50,433 nt of DNA from a bacterium (GTDB lineage Bacteria > Cyanobacteriota > Vampirovibrionia > Gastranaerophilales > Gastranaerophilaceae): NCBI GenBank assembly GCA_017471365.1, contig JAFUUC010000002.1:1-50433 (forward strand), written 5' to 3'. Position numbers and translations under genes: made by a program. The notes under the pieces are model-generated. The model did not search any database. It was not told where the DNA came from and saw only the letters and a program-made list of their open reading frames with translations. Shown here one piece after another: positions 8,183 through 17,225 of this stretch (position 1 is its first letter; the number at the start of each line of letters is the position of its first letter).

Positions 8183-8216
8183 TACAATTATCTTATGATA
8201 AACAGAAGAAAATCAA
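8183..8216. promoter_or_regulatory. Overlapping divergent promoters of ispG and the phosphoesterase
   Basis: For ispG, TACAAT (8183-8188) ends 6 bases before the ATG; the -35 region is poor. For the phosphoesterase, minus-strand TTGATT (8211-8216), 18 bases, GATAAT (8187-8192). The two -10 boxes overlap, and the minus-strand -35 lies inside ispG, so the two promoters probably compete. Confidence 0.45.
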
Positions 8217-9247
8217 AAGAAATTTCAATCGGAAATGTAAAAATCGGTAACAATAATCCAATTAGTGTTCAATCAATGTGCAACACGGATACCCGTGATA
8301 TAAATTCTACAAGTCGACAAATTAAGGAACTATCAGATGCCGGATGTGAACTCATAAGGCTTGCCGTGCTAAACAAAGATGCAGCTGATGCAATTAAGGA
8401 TCTGGTTAAAATTTCACCGGTACCACTTATTGCTGACATTCATTTCGACTACAGACTAGCCATAAAATGTATAAACAACGGAATTTCTGCACTAAGGCTT
8501 AACCCTGGAAATATTGGCAAAAGGGAAAATGTTGAAGCAGTGGTTAAATTAGCAAAACAACAGAAAATTCCAATTAGGATTGGTGTAAATGCCGGTTCTT
8601 TAGAAAAGGAGCTACAAAATAAAAATATTTCACTTGCTGAAAAAATGGTAGAAAGTGCTATGGGGCATATAAAAATTTTAGAAGATTTAGATTTCGATTT
8701 GATAAAAGTTTCTCTAAAATCATCCGATGTAATAACAACCACTGAAGCATACCAATCCATAGCGAAAAAAATTCCATACCCGCTTCATATAGGATTAACC
8801 GAGGCCGGAACACTTAAAGGCGGCTTGATCAAATCATCTGTCGGGATAGGTACTTTGCTGGCTCAAGGTATTGGAGATACCATAAGAGTCTCCTTGACGG
8901 AAAACCCCGTTGAAGAAGTTCACGCCGGATATGGTATTTTAAAATGTCTTAATTTAAGAAAAAAGGGTATTAATTTTATATCCTGTCCAACCTGTGGAAG
9001 AACTCAAATAAATTTGATTCCCCTGGCTAAACAAGTTGAAGAACGTTTCAAAAATTATGACGAAAATATAACTATTGCCGTAATGGGTTGTGCAGTAAAT
9101 GGCCCGGGAGAAGCAAGCCACGCGGATTTTGGCATTGCGGGCGGAATTGGTGTAGGTTATATCTTTAAAAAAGGTGAAATTATTGCAAAAGTTCCAGAAG
9201 AAGAACTTTTAAATAAATTGGAAGAAATAATAAAATCCTCTAAATAA
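8195..9247 (+). CDS. ispG: 4-hydroxy-3-methylbut-2-en-1-yl diphosphate synthase (IspG/GcpE)
   Basis: Penultimate MEP-pathway enzyme: reductive conversion of MEcPP to HMBPP for isoprenoid synthesis. At 350 aa it is the short bacterial form. Visible: N-terminal TIM-barrel start (GNVKIGNNNPISVQSMCNTDT), PLIADIHFDYRLA, RIGVNAGSL, and the [4Fe-4S] ligands in SCPTCGRTQ and MGCAVNGPGEASHADFG near the end. No SD precedes ATG 8195; TTATG follows the -10 box directly, so a leaderless mRNA is predicted. Transcribed away from the phosphoesterase gene. Confidence 0.96.
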   Translation: MINRRKSKEISIGNVKIGNNNPISVQSMCNTDTRDINSTSRQIKELSDAGCELIRLAVLNKDAADAIKDLVKISPVPLIADIHFDYRLAIKCINNGISALRLNPGNIGKRENVEAVVKLAKQQKIPIRIGVNAGSLEKELQNKNISLAEKMVESAMGHIKILEDLDFDLIKVSLKSSDVITTTEAYQSIAKKIPYPLHIGLTEAGTLKGGLIKSSVGIGTLLAQGIGDTIRVSLTENPVEEVHAGYGILKCLNLRKKGINFISCPTCGRTQINLIPLAKQVEERFKNYDENITIAVMGCAVNGPGEASHADFGIAGGIGVGYIFKKGEIIAKVPEEELLNKLEEIIKSSK

Positions 9248-9283
9248 TCTATGTTTTTTTTATGTAAACAAATTATAATATAA

Positions 9284-9312
9284 TTGCAACACTGATAAAA
9301 AAACATTATAAT
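9284..9312 (+). promoter_or_regulatory. Promoter of the exported-protein gene group
   Basis: TTGCAA (9284-9289), 17-base spacer, perfect TATAAT (9307-9312), followed by an SD-led start at 9332. Confidence 0.7.
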
Positions 9313-9331
9313 GTTGCTAAAAGAGGTGAAT

Positions 9332-9655
9332 ATGAACAAAAAACTATTACTTATTGCTTTTTCTGTTGTGATGTTACAGTTGCAGTCAGGTGCTTCTGTT
9401 ACTGTAGATGAGGCTAGATCTCTTGATTATTTACACAATAGCGGTTATTCAATTCAAACAGCAGACATGGTTAGTGTAAGCCATGCTAGAGGCAACGGGG
9501 AAGAATATTATACAAATGATGAAAAAGTTTTTAGGCAGCAAAATGGATTTGTAAGATTTTGGAGAAAATTGTATGCATACTTTGATCCTGCTGCGGAAGA
9601 TTATTCGTTCTATCATCATGATACAGCAATTACCCCGTCTTACACTGATCTGTAA
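9332..9655 (+). CDS. Small exported protein of unknown function, 107 aa
   Basis: ATG 9332 is chosen over 9311 because AAGAGGTGA lies just upstream and because it begins a clean signal peptide (MNKKLLLIAFSVVMLQLQSG, cleavage near ASVTVDE). The mature part is short and polar, with HNSGYSIQTADMVSVSHARG and an aromatic C-terminus (FVRFWRKLYAYFDP). I do not recognise it. First gene of a three-gene exported group; its last 38 bases overlap the next gene in another frame. Confidence 0.7.
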   Translation: MNKKLLLIAFSVVMLQLQSGASVTVDEARSLDYLHNSGYSIQTADMVSVSHARGNGEEYYTNDEKVFRQQNGFVRFWRKLYAYFDPAAEDYSFYHHDTAITPSYTDL

Positions 9656-10229
9656 GGTTTTAGTCTTACTGCCGTTTCTTTTTAGCTTGATCTGTTCGAC
9701 TGCTTTTGCTAATGAACAGGTGGTTAGGTCTGCTGATGTATATTTTAAAAAAGCAATGGATTCAACTCAAACAAGCGAAAAATTAAACTATTTCCAAAAG
9801 GCTTATGACCGTTATTATATGGAAACGCAGTTGGAACCTTCTGATGTTTATTCCTACGTTCAAATTGCAAGAATATATTCAGATCAAAACCGGCCGGAAA
9901 TTGCTAGGAATTATTTTGCAACAGCATTAGGGATAGAACCTGATAACCCTTTTACAAATTATCATATTGGGAATTTTTGTTATAAACAAAAAAAATATAA
10001 GCTTGCTTTAGAATTTTATAATAAGGCTTACGGTATAGACGATAAATCTGATTTATACATAAATATGGCACTTATATACGAAAAATTTGGGGATTTATTA
10101 AAGGCGAATACCTATTATAAAAAAGCGTATGTACTTCAACCCTCTAATAATGAATTAGCTGATAAAATAAGAGAAATAGACAGTTTAAAATATAAAAATA
10201 CAGGCTACTATAATAAAAAAAGAAAGTAA
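9618..10229 (+). CDS. Exported TPR-repeat protein, 203 aa
   Basis: I start it at ATG 9618 (MIQQLPRLTLICK) because it leads into a hydrophobic export signal (VLVLLPFLFSLICSTAFA, cut before NEQ); an upstream in-frame ATG at 9573 would add residues read in the overlapping gene. The mature protein has about four TPR units (e.g. YSYVQIARIYSDQNRPEIARNYFATALGIEP-type helices, KYKLALEFYNKAYGID, ANTYYKKAYVLQP). TPR proteins serve as periplasmic or lipoprotein scaffolds; partners here are unknown. The SD is weak, so translation may depend on the overlapping upstream gene. The next gene begins one base after its stop. Confidence 0.8.
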   Translation: MIQQLPRLTLICKVLVLLPFLFSLICSTAFANEQVVRSADVYFKKAMDSTQTSEKLNYFQKAYDRYYMETQLEPSDVYSYVQIARIYSDQNRPEIARNYFATALGIEPDNPFTNYHIGNFCYKQKKYKLALEFYNKAYGIDDKSDLYINMALIYEKFGDLLKANTYYKKAYVLQPSNNELADKIREIDSLKYKNTGYYNKKRK

Positions 10230-10230
10230 A

Positions 10231-12129
10231 ATGAACTATAAACACATACTTACAATTGCATTATCATTGTGTTTACTGTGTTCACCGGCAATAGCACAAG
10301 ATCAGGTGGATACAGAGTTATCACTTAGTGTGTTTAATCCGCTAATCCTAAATAATTCTGAAGTCGTATTTAAACAATCAACATCGTACATAAACGCTTT
10401 AGATCCCGCATTTAACATAAGTCTTTATCCCGGAGGCAGGGGGGCAAACCAACTTGTTATTTATACCCCAAATTACGGTTTACACACAGGGACAAATGAA
10501 TTTGGAACAGAGGCAATCGTAGAAGGAAACACCGTAACATCCATGAGCGGAGCAGATTCAACAATTCCGGCAAATGGAATTGTAATAAGCGGTCATGGAA
10601 GTGCTAAAAATTGGATTACTCAAAATATTAATCCCGGTTCAAAGGTTTATGTGGACATTTTTTCAAACACAATAACCGTCTACACTACTTCAGAAAGCTA
10701 TATGTTTGAAGCAAAAAACAAAATATCGGAAGCACAGGGTATGATAAATTATTATAAAAATAACCTTTCCGGTTACAATTATAATCTTCCACAGAGCCAC
10801 ATACAAACCGCTCAAAACTATTTAAAAATAGCAGAAAATGACAAACAAAACGGAAATATCATAAAACAATATGCTTCGGAGGCAATTGACGAAGCTAATA
10901 TGGCGATAAAAACATCTTTACCTTATATACAAAATGAACTTAAGGGAATTTGGGTTCGTCCGACAGAAACAACTCAACAACAAATAAGTTCAACTCTTGA
11001 TAAAATAAAGGAAAATGGTTTCAACAACGTATTTTTAGAGACATATTTTCACGGTAAAACTATATTTCCAAGTCGTACAATGAACAAATACGGTTTTACT
11101 GTACAAAATCAAATATTTGAAGGCTTAGACCCGCTAGATATATGGATAAAAGAAGCTCATAAACGCGGTATAAAAGTTCATGTTTGGTTTCAATCATTTT
11201 ACGTTGGTAATGAACCACCATCATCAAACCCTACAAGTATTCTGGCTATTCGTCCTGACTGGGGAAACAAAATCAAAAAAGATGCTGACAATAACTACCC
11301 TACAAGATCCACAGCAGAACATAACGGATATTTTTTAGACCCTGCAAATAGGCAGGTACAAGAATTTTTGCAAGAATTGATTACAGAAATTATTACCTGC
11401 TACAAACCTGATGGTATAAATCTTGACTATATAAGATACCCCAATGCAAATGCGAGAAATGATGCAGGAGCATGGGGATTTACGGAATATGCAAGAAATG
11501 AATTTAATTCCATGTACGGAATTGACCCTGTAGAACTGAGTATTTCCGATGCTCAATGGTACGATTGGAACCAATATCGCAGAGATAAAATAACTCATTT
11601 TGTACGCACTATCGGACAGCTTGGCAGAATGAATCACGTATATATAAGTACAGTGATTTTTCCGGATATAGCATCTGCCCTCTCAACCAAGCAACAAGAT
11701 TGGAGATATTGGTCATATAACAACTATATTGATGGTTTTACTCCCTTATTTTTAACATATGATTCGAAGATGTTAGCATCAATGATGGATGATGTAATTA
11801 GAGTAAAATCACCGCAAACACAGCTTTATGCCGGTTTATTCGTAACATTTATGGGTGGAGCAAGCGAAGATTTAATAAGACAAATTTTTGAAACCAGGAA
11901 AATGAAAGCTGATGGTATAATTTTATTTGATTACGCTCATACAACCCCTGTATATACATCCAGCCTCATGGCTAGTGCATTCAATTCTATGGAAAATAAA
12001 AAAACAATCGCCACTGTTCAAAAAAAAAAGACCGCAAAAAAAGAAACGAAAAAAAACATCGTAAAAGTTAATAACACAAAAAGCCACGTAACGACCTCCA
12101 AAAACGGGAACTGGATATTTAGCAAGTAA
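10231..12129 (+). CDS. Exported family-10-like glycosyl hydrolase (GHL10/DUF187)
   Basis: 632 residues with a signal peptide (MNYKHILTIALSLCLLCS, ...AIAQ). Residues about 25-230 form an N-terminal region with SGADSTIPANGIVISGHG, followed by a helical linker. The catalytic-type barrel runs from about 240 to 585: ELKGIWVRPTETT, NGFNNVFLETYFHG, GIKVHVWFQSF, PANRQVQEFLQELITEI, PDGINLDYIRYP (acidic residue expected in catalysis) and TQLYAGLFV. The family is found in envelope-associated enzymes acting on peptidoglycan or polysaccharide; specificity is not known. The C-terminus is a Lys-rich tail. It begins one base after the TPR gene's stop, indicating cotranscription and coupled translation. Confidence 0.85.
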   Translation: MNYKHILTIALSLCLLCSPAIAQDQVDTELSLSVFNPLILNNSEVVFKQSTSYINALDPAFNISLYPGGRGANQLVIYTPNYGLHTGTNEFGTEAIVEGNTVTSMSGADSTIPANGIVISGHGSAKNWITQNINPGSKVYVDIFSNTITVYTTSESYMFEAKNKISEAQGMINYYKNNLSGYNYNLPQSHIQTAQNYLKIAENDKQNGNIIKQYASEAIDEANMAIKTSLPYIQNELKGIWVRPTETTQQQISSTLDKIKENGFNNVFLETYFHGKTIFPSRTMNKYGFTVQNQIFEGLDPLDIWIKEAHKRGIKVHVWFQSFYVGNEPPSSNPTSILAIRPDWGNKIKKDADNNYPTRSTAEHNGYFLDPANRQVQEFLQELITEIITCYKPDGINLDYIRYPNANARNDAGAWGFTEYARNEFNSMYGIDPVELSISDAQWYDWNQYRRDKITHFVRTIGQLGRMNHVYISTVIFPDIASALSTKQQDWRYWSYNNYIDGFTPLFLTYDSKMLASMMDDVIRVKSPQTQLYAGLFVTFMGGASEDLIRQIFETRKMKADGIILFDYAHTTPVYTSSLMASAFNSMENKKTIATVQKKKTAKKETKKNIVKVNNTKSHVTTSKNGNWIFSK

Positions 12130-12132
12130 AAC

Positions 12133-12161
12133 TTTACAATAAAATATGCTTCTAATATAAT
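12133..12161 (+). promoter_or_regulatory. glyS promoter
   Basis: TTTACA (12133-12138), 17 bases, TATAAT (12156-12161); about 30 bases of leader with SD AAGGATAG precede glyS. Confidence 0.65.
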
Positions 12162-12197
12162 ACTTTCGTAAGAAATACATAAAATTAAGGATAGAAA

Positions 12198-14189
12198 ATG
12201 AGTACATATTTATTAGAAGTCGGAACAGAAGAGTTACCTTACAAGTTTATTCCGCAGGCAATTGAGCAGCTAAATACAGGATTTTCTAATTTTTTAAATG
12301 ATAACAAAGTAAAATATTCTGATATAAAAGTTTATGCAACACCAAGACGTCTTGCTGTTCTTATATATGGACTTGAAAATCAAACAGCCGATGAAGAAAA
12401 AATAATAAAAGGTCCTATCGCTAATATTGCACTCGATCAAGACGGCAATTTAACAAAAGCAGGTGAAGGTTTTGCCAGAAAGAATAATCTTACAAAAGCT
12501 GATATATATGTACAGGACAACTATATACACGCAAAAATTATTATAAAAGGGAAAAGTATAAAAGACTTGCTCGCTCAAAATGTTGCTTCAATCTTTATGA
12601 AACTTCAGGGACCTCATTTTATGAGATGGGGAAATAATGATGAAAAATTTTCGCGTCCGATAAAATGGATTGTTTCTGTTCTTGATATGGAAGAAGTTAA
12701 AATAAAAATTATAGACAAAGAATCTTCTATTTACACTCGTGGTCACAGATTCGCTCAGCAGCAGATAACCATTGGTGATCCGAATGATTACATTGAAACA
12801 ATGCGTAATGCATGTGTTATTGTAGACCAAAATGAGAGAAAACAAGTTATAATCCAAAAGGCGAAAGAGGAAGCCGCAAAATTAGGAGCTGAGCCTTACT
12901 ATACAGATGATTTGCTTGAAGAAGTAACATTTATAACAGAATATCCGGTTGCTGTTGTTTGTGAGTTTGACGAGGAATTTTTAAAAATTCCACAAGAAGT
13001 TACCATTACAGTTATGGCTGTACATCAAAGATATTTTGCACTTAAAAAAGATGGCAAATTGATAAATAAATTTATAACAATGACAAATTATATTGGCAGA
13101 GAGTTTTCAAATATCAAAGCCGGAAATGTGCGTGTCATAAAAGCAAGACTTGATGATGCGGTATTTTTCTTCAAAGAAGATACTAAAAAGCCTTTAGAAA
13201 ATTACGTTGAAAGTCTCAAAGGTGTAACATTCCAAAAAGGAATGGGGACTATGTATGATAAAACTCAGAGATTAATTGAACTTTCAAAAGACATCTGCTC
13301 AGACTTAAAAATTGAGACTGCGAATGTTGAACGCACAGCCCTTTTATGCAAAGCCGATTTGACAACAAATCTTGTATTTGAATTTACTGAACTTCAAGGT
13401 TTTATAGGAGCTGATTACGCAAAAGTTGCAGGCGAAAATGAAAAAGTTGTTAACGGTATAAAAGAACACTACTTCCCGCTAAATGCCGAAAGCGAAACAG
13501 CAAAAAATATTGAGGGTCAAGTTGTCGGAATTGCAGATAAAATTGATACTGTTTGTGCAGTATTTGCAGCAGGCAAAAAACCTACGGGTTCATCGGATCC
13601 TTTAGGTGTAAGACGTGCCGCGTTAGGAGTTATTAGAACAATTTTAGATGCAGGTTTGAAAATTGATATTCTAAAATATATAAAACAAGCACTTAGCTTG
13701 CTTCCGGTTCACAGAGAAGGAGCAGATAAAGAAATTGCAGAATTTTTCATCCAAAGAATGATTATATTTTTATCAGAAAAATACAACAAAAATATTCTTG
13801 AAGCTTGTGCTACAAAAAATCCACTCTCCGATATAGCAGATTATGTCGAAAGAGTAAAAATCGTAAAAGATATTAATAGTGAAAAACTAAATGAAAATGC
13901 AAATCGCGTAATCAGAATTTTAAAGGATACTCAACATAAAGAAATTAATGAAAAATACTTCATTGAGCCGATTGAAAAAATTCTGTACGATGAAATAATG
14001 AGAATAGAAGATAATGTTGACTATAAAACATATCTTAGCGAATTAGAAAAACTCAATTCGACAGTGACAAAATTCTTTGACGATGTGCTTGTCATGGACA
14101 AAGATGAAAATGTTAAAAACAACAGGTTATCATTACTTTCAAAATTAAAAGAAAAATATGATTATCTGACCGATTTTAGCAAGTTATAA
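12198..14189 (+). CDS. glyS: Glycyl-tRNA synthetase beta subunit
   Basis: The beta subunit of the bacterial alpha2beta2 glycyl-tRNA synthetase, needed for tRNA-Gly binding. 663 aa, close to the usual length of about 690. Visible: N-terminal LLEVGTEELPYKFIP, VYATPRRLAV, GPHFMRWG, HQRYFALK, ARLDDAVFFFKED, KPTGSSDPLGVRRAALGVIRTI and a C-terminal DALR-type anticodon-binding region. SD AAGGATAG precedes the ATG. The catalytic alpha subunit (glyQ), usually adjacent, is not in this window. Confidence 0.96.
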   Translation: MSTYLLEVGTEELPYKFIPQAIEQLNTGFSNFLNDNKVKYSDIKVYATPRRLAVLIYGLENQTADEEKIIKGPIANIALDQDGNLTKAGEGFARKNNLTKADIYVQDNYIHAKIIIKGKSIKDLLAQNVASIFMKLQGPHFMRWGNNDEKFSRPIKWIVSVLDMEEVKIKIIDKESSIYTRGHRFAQQQITIGDPNDYIETMRNACVIVDQNERKQVIIQKAKEEAAKLGAEPYYTDDLLEEVTFITEYPVAVVCEFDEEFLKIPQEVTITVMAVHQRYFALKKDGKLINKFITMTNYIGREFSNIKAGNVRVIKARLDDAVFFFKEDTKKPLENYVESLKGVTFQKGMGTMYDKTQRLIELSKDICSDLKIETANVERTALLCKADLTTNLVFEFTELQGFIGADYAKVAGENEKVVNGIKEHYFPLNAESETAKNIEGQVVGIADKIDTVCAVFAAGKKPTGSSDPLGVRRAALGVIRTILDAGLKIDILKYIKQALSLLPVHREGADKEIAEFFIQRMIIFLSEKYNKNILEACATKNPLSDIADYVERVKIVKDINSEKLNENANRVIRILKDTQHKEINEKYFIEPIEKILYDEIMRIEDNVDYKTYLSELEKLNSTVTKFFDDVLVMDKDENVKNNRLSLLSKLKEKYDYLTDFSKL

Positions 14190-14295
14190 GCGAGTTTTAG
14201 AATTTGTTAAAAATTGTAAATAAAAACATCCAACCCGTCAATTATTAATCTTCAGGATATTTTAAAGTGGTACAAAGGCAAAAGGTTAGAGTCAA

Positions 14296-14607
14296 ATGTT
14301 TAGCAGATTTAAAAATCTAAAATTAGTTCAAAAATTAAGGGAAACTGTTAGCCCACGTTTGCGTTGGCTTTCTTTTGCTAATAGTGTTACTAATAAAAGT
14401 TCTGCGGATTATTTGCAATCAGTAAGTGGTGTAGAATTGCAATCTATGCAGGAAGCAAAGGAGTTGGAAATGATGATTAGAGAACAATTAAAGAAAGAGT
14501 TTCCGGGTATAGAAAACAAAAAGTCTTACGAACTGTTAGTTGATGCTGTGATGAATAATATGATGAAAAAACAGCTTGAAGAAACTGAAAATCTTGATAT
14601 TGAATAA
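14296..14607 (+). CDS. Hypothetical protein, 103 aa
   Basis: Unrecognised. The N-terminus is basic and amphipathic (MFSRFKNLKLVQKLRETVSPRLRW); the rest is predicted helical and charged (MQEAKELEMMIREQLKKEF, MMKKQLEETENLDIE). No signal peptide or membrane helix. The SD is weak (AAAGG about 10 bases away). Followed by a clear terminator, so it is a single-gene unit. Confidence 0.65.
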   Translation: MFSRFKNLKLVQKLRETVSPRLRWLSFANSVTNKSSADYLQSVSGVELQSMQEAKELEMMIREQLKKEFPGIENKKSYELLVDAVMNNMMKKQLEETENLDIE

Positions 14608-14622
14608 AATCTATTGATACAT

Positions 14623-14659
14623 AAAAAAAATAATATCCGTGTGGGTATTATTTTTTTTT
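14623..14659 (+). terminator. Rho-independent terminator
   Basis: AT-rich stem AATAATATCC / GGGTATTATT around a GTGT loop, followed by nine T. It closes the hypothetical gene ending at 14607. Confidence 0.85.
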
Positions 14660-14694
14660 GCTTATTTTTTTAAAATATCAAAAAGGAGATTTTT

Positions 14695-14925
14695 ATGGTT
14701 GCAATAATGGGGATTAATGTTCAAAATCGACAACAAGAAGCATCCAAATTACAAGATTTTCTTACTAAATACGGCTGCTTCATTCGAACCAGAATAGGTT
14801 TACATCCAATGGACGAATACAAATGCCTCAATTATGGAATTATATTAATTGAAGTTGTTGATAAAATTAATGAGATTTATGACGAACTATCAAAAAATTG
14901 GCAAGTTCAAATAATGAAGTTTTAA
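14695..14925 (+). CDS. TM1266-like iron-only hydrogenase system regulator (ACT-like)
   Basis: A 76-residue single-domain protein. The pattern VAIMGINVQNRQQEA, LTKYGCFIRTRIGLH, YGIILIEVVDKINEIYDEL and a final VQIMKF matches the small ACT/NikR-C-like family annotated 'putative iron-only hydrogenase system regulator' (TM1266 type). Family members usually sit with hydrogenase maturation genes (hydE/F/G); none is present here. SD AAGGAG precedes ATG. Biochemical role unproven in the family; the assignment rests on pattern and length. Confidence 0.68.
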   Translation: MVAIMGINVQNRQQEASKLQDFLTKYGCFIRTRIGLHPMDEYKCLNYGIILIEVVDKINEIYDELSKNWQVQIMKF

Positions 14926-14997
14926 GGTTTGTAAAAATAATTATATACTCCTAAACACAAATTAATTTTACATGTTTTGATACGGATGGAAAGTATC

Positions 14998-16467
14998 ATG
15001 ACTGATTCAGGGTTAAGAGTTCATACGAGTATTTTTTACATAAACGATTATCACGGCAAATCCATTAACATGGAAAGAACAATTACGGCATCGAAAGCTT
15101 TTGACAATTTTCACAAGAATGATAATACTGACACGCTAAAACTATCAAGTGGCGACATTATGTTAGGAGAAGATTTTAACACTAACAAAATTGCCGCAAC
15201 ATTTCAAAATATTATTGGCATAAATGCAAGTGCAATGGGAAACCATGAATATGATATGCAAGAAAAAATGGGGAGTATTCTACCGTTTGTAAAATATAAT
15301 CTGCTTTCAAGCAATATAAAAATTCAAAAACAAAGTCCTTTAAATAACAAAGTTAAATCTTATATTACAGAAGAGAAAAATGGGCATAAATATGGAATTA
15401 TCGGTACAACTCCAGTAGACTTATTTGTCCACTCAAAACAAGGTGTTATACAAAAGGATATAAAAGTTGATAATGTTAAAGACACCATAAATAATATTCA
15501 AAAAGCTTCTGACGAACTACAAAAACAAGGAGTAAACAAAATTATTTTACTTTCACACCTTGGGAATAATGCAGATAAAATCTTAGCCCGTCATACACGC
15601 GGCATAGACGTAATTTTAGGTGGTCACAGTCATGAGCTTATCTTTGACGTTAAAGAGGGAGAAAATCTTTTTTATAATAAAGATGGGGAACCCGTAATAA
15701 TAACTCAAGCCGGGCGAGACGGTAAAAATTTTGGGATATTAAATCTTGAATTTGATGAAAATGGTATTATTAGAAAAGTTCAGAACAACATAGGACATTC
15801 TAAAGATTTTCATCGTGATATGAGCGCGAAATATATCTTTGACAAAATGTTTGGCAGTCGTGAAATATACGGAAAAATAAAATCAGCACCACCGGCTCCA
15901 AATAATTACCTTATAGAAGCAAATCCTCACGCATATTTTATAACTGATTGCATAAAAAAAGACCTTGATGTCGATATAGCATTGCTTCCATCAGCAAATA
16001 TCAGAGGATTTTTTGAAGTAGGAAACGTTGATACAAGAATACTTTCAGATATTTTACCTTTTAAAAACAAATTATACAAGGTTAATTATAGTGAAAAAGA
16101 AATTGTTGAAGGATTAAAAGCAGGAGCTAAATCATTCAAAAATATTGCGAATAAACCCGGAATATTTTATGCCTCCGGACTTGAATACACCATGAACAGA
16201 AATGGAGAACTTTTATCCTTAAAATTTATTGATAAAAACGGAAAAGCAACTACTATAGATATAAACAATCCGCGAGAAGATAAATTTTATACAACAATAT
16301 TGAATGATTACTGTGCTTTAGGAAACGATAAATTTACAATGTTTAACCAACCGGATAGAATACTTGAAAAATATTCTTTCGATGCAACCAAATGTGTTGA
16401 GAACATCTTAAAATCTTCAAAAGAAGCTTTTGAAATCAAAGACGATGGTAGAATTTTAATTATTTAA
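14998..16467 (+). CDS. 5'-nucleotidase/UshA-like metallophosphatase without signal peptide
   Basis: 489 residues from ATG 14998, chosen because GGATGGAAAG lies immediately upstream (14984-14993); in-frame TTG 14977 and ATG 14986 are weaker. The N-terminal metallophosphatase domain shows INDYHG, SSGDIMLG, AMGNHEYDM, LSSNI, SHLGNNAD and GGHSHELI. The C-terminal 5'-nucleotidase domain (about 300-489) shows ALLPSANIRG and SDILPFKNKLYKV. UshA-family enzymes are usually exported and hydrolyse nucleotides or UDP-sugars; this protein has no hydrophobic N-terminus, so it appears cytoplasmic or exported another way. It overlaps the convergent membrane-protein gene by 12 bases. Confidence 0.85.
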   Translation: MTDSGLRVHTSIFYINDYHGKSINMERTITASKAFDNFHKNDNTDTLKLSSGDIMLGEDFNTNKIAATFQNIIGINASAMGNHEYDMQEKMGSILPFVKYNLLSSNIKIQKQSPLNNKVKSYITEEKNGHKYGIIGTTPVDLFVHSKQGVIQKDIKVDNVKDTINNIQKASDELQKQGVNKIILLSHLGNNADKILARHTRGIDVILGGHSHELIFDVKEGENLFYNKDGEPVIITQAGRDGKNFGILNLEFDENGIIRKVQNNIGHSKDFHRDMSAKYIFDKMFGSREIYGKIKSAPPAPNNYLIEANPHAYFITDCIKKDLDVDIALLPSANIRGFFEVGNVDTRILSDILPFKNKLYKVNYSEKEIVEGLKAGAKSFKNIANKPGIFYASGLEYTMNRNGELLSLKFIDKNGKATTIDINNPREDKFYTTILNDYCALGNDKFTMFNQPDRILEKYSFDATKCVENILKSSKEAFEIKDDGRILII

Positions 16468-17214
16468 AGGGAATTTTTTATTAACAATATTGGTCAAGCC
16501 CACAACATAAACATACTGAATAATATTCAATGCATACGCTGCGAAACATAAAGCCCCAAAACGCATAATTAAAGCCAGCTTTATTTTTTCAAAATCATTA
16601 CTATAAATAAATAATAAGCACACAACTAATAAAGCAAAAATCAAAATTAAAAAAGTCTTTATAAAAAGTTTTAATACCTCAAAGAATGATTTATCCAAAA
16701 TTTTAAAAATATATAAAGGATTAAAATATTCGATTTTGTACTCAAAATCTCTTGCATATATAGCAAAAATAACTCCCATAAATGGAGATAATAAAAGAAT
16801 TAACGAGTTATAAACATAATATCGGTTTGAATCGACAGGGAAAATTACAAACCCTAAAGCTGCGATCAAAGCAACATACATTCCCCACACAATAAAAAGC
16901 GGTAGTATTTTCACAAAAGTAGTTATACCTGACAAGGATATTTCGGGCAAATTATATTCTTCATCATAAGCATTGTGCATTACCTCAAAAACGTATCCTA
17001 TAGAAAATATCAGTAAAACTAACCCGATAACAAACGACCAATATAAACCAACATTTGTCAATTTTAAATGTCCAAAATAAGTCCCGCCATACCAGGCAAA
17101 AAATCTATTACCAAGACATATCGCCATTATCCCAAAGATTGAAAATAATGAAATATGATTAAACAAATTTTCCTTACCGGAGTATATTTTTTTTAAATAA
17201 TTTAAAATTCCCAT
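16456..17214 (-). CDS. Integral membrane protein, DUF4013-like
   Basis: 252 aa with about six hydrophobic segments (HISLFSIFGIMAICLG, YWSFVIGLVLLIFSIGYVF, PLFIVWGMYVALIAALGFVI, a long one near YNSLILLLSPFMGVIF, TFLILIFALLVVCLLFIY, and one near the end). GYVFEVMHNAYDEEYNLPEIS resembles the DUF4013 signature (a cytoplasmic loop with LPE), but I cannot confirm the family. Function unknown. ATG has a modest SD (CGGGA). Divergent from prfB and sharing its -35 box. Confidence 0.75.
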   Translation of the reverse strand: MGILNYLKKIYSGKENLFNHISLFSIFGIMAICLGNRFFAWYGGTYFGHLKLTNVGLYWSFVIGLVLLIFSIGYVFEVMHNAYDEEYNLPEISLSGITTFVKILPLFIVWGMYVALIAALGFVIFPVDSNRYYVYNSLILLLSPFMGVIFAIYARDFEYKIEYFNPLYIFKILDKSFFEVLKLFIKTFLILIFALLVVCLLFIYSNDFEKIKLALIMRFGALCFAAYALNIIQYVYVVGLTNIVNKKFPLNN

Positions 17215-17225
17215 TCCCGATAATA

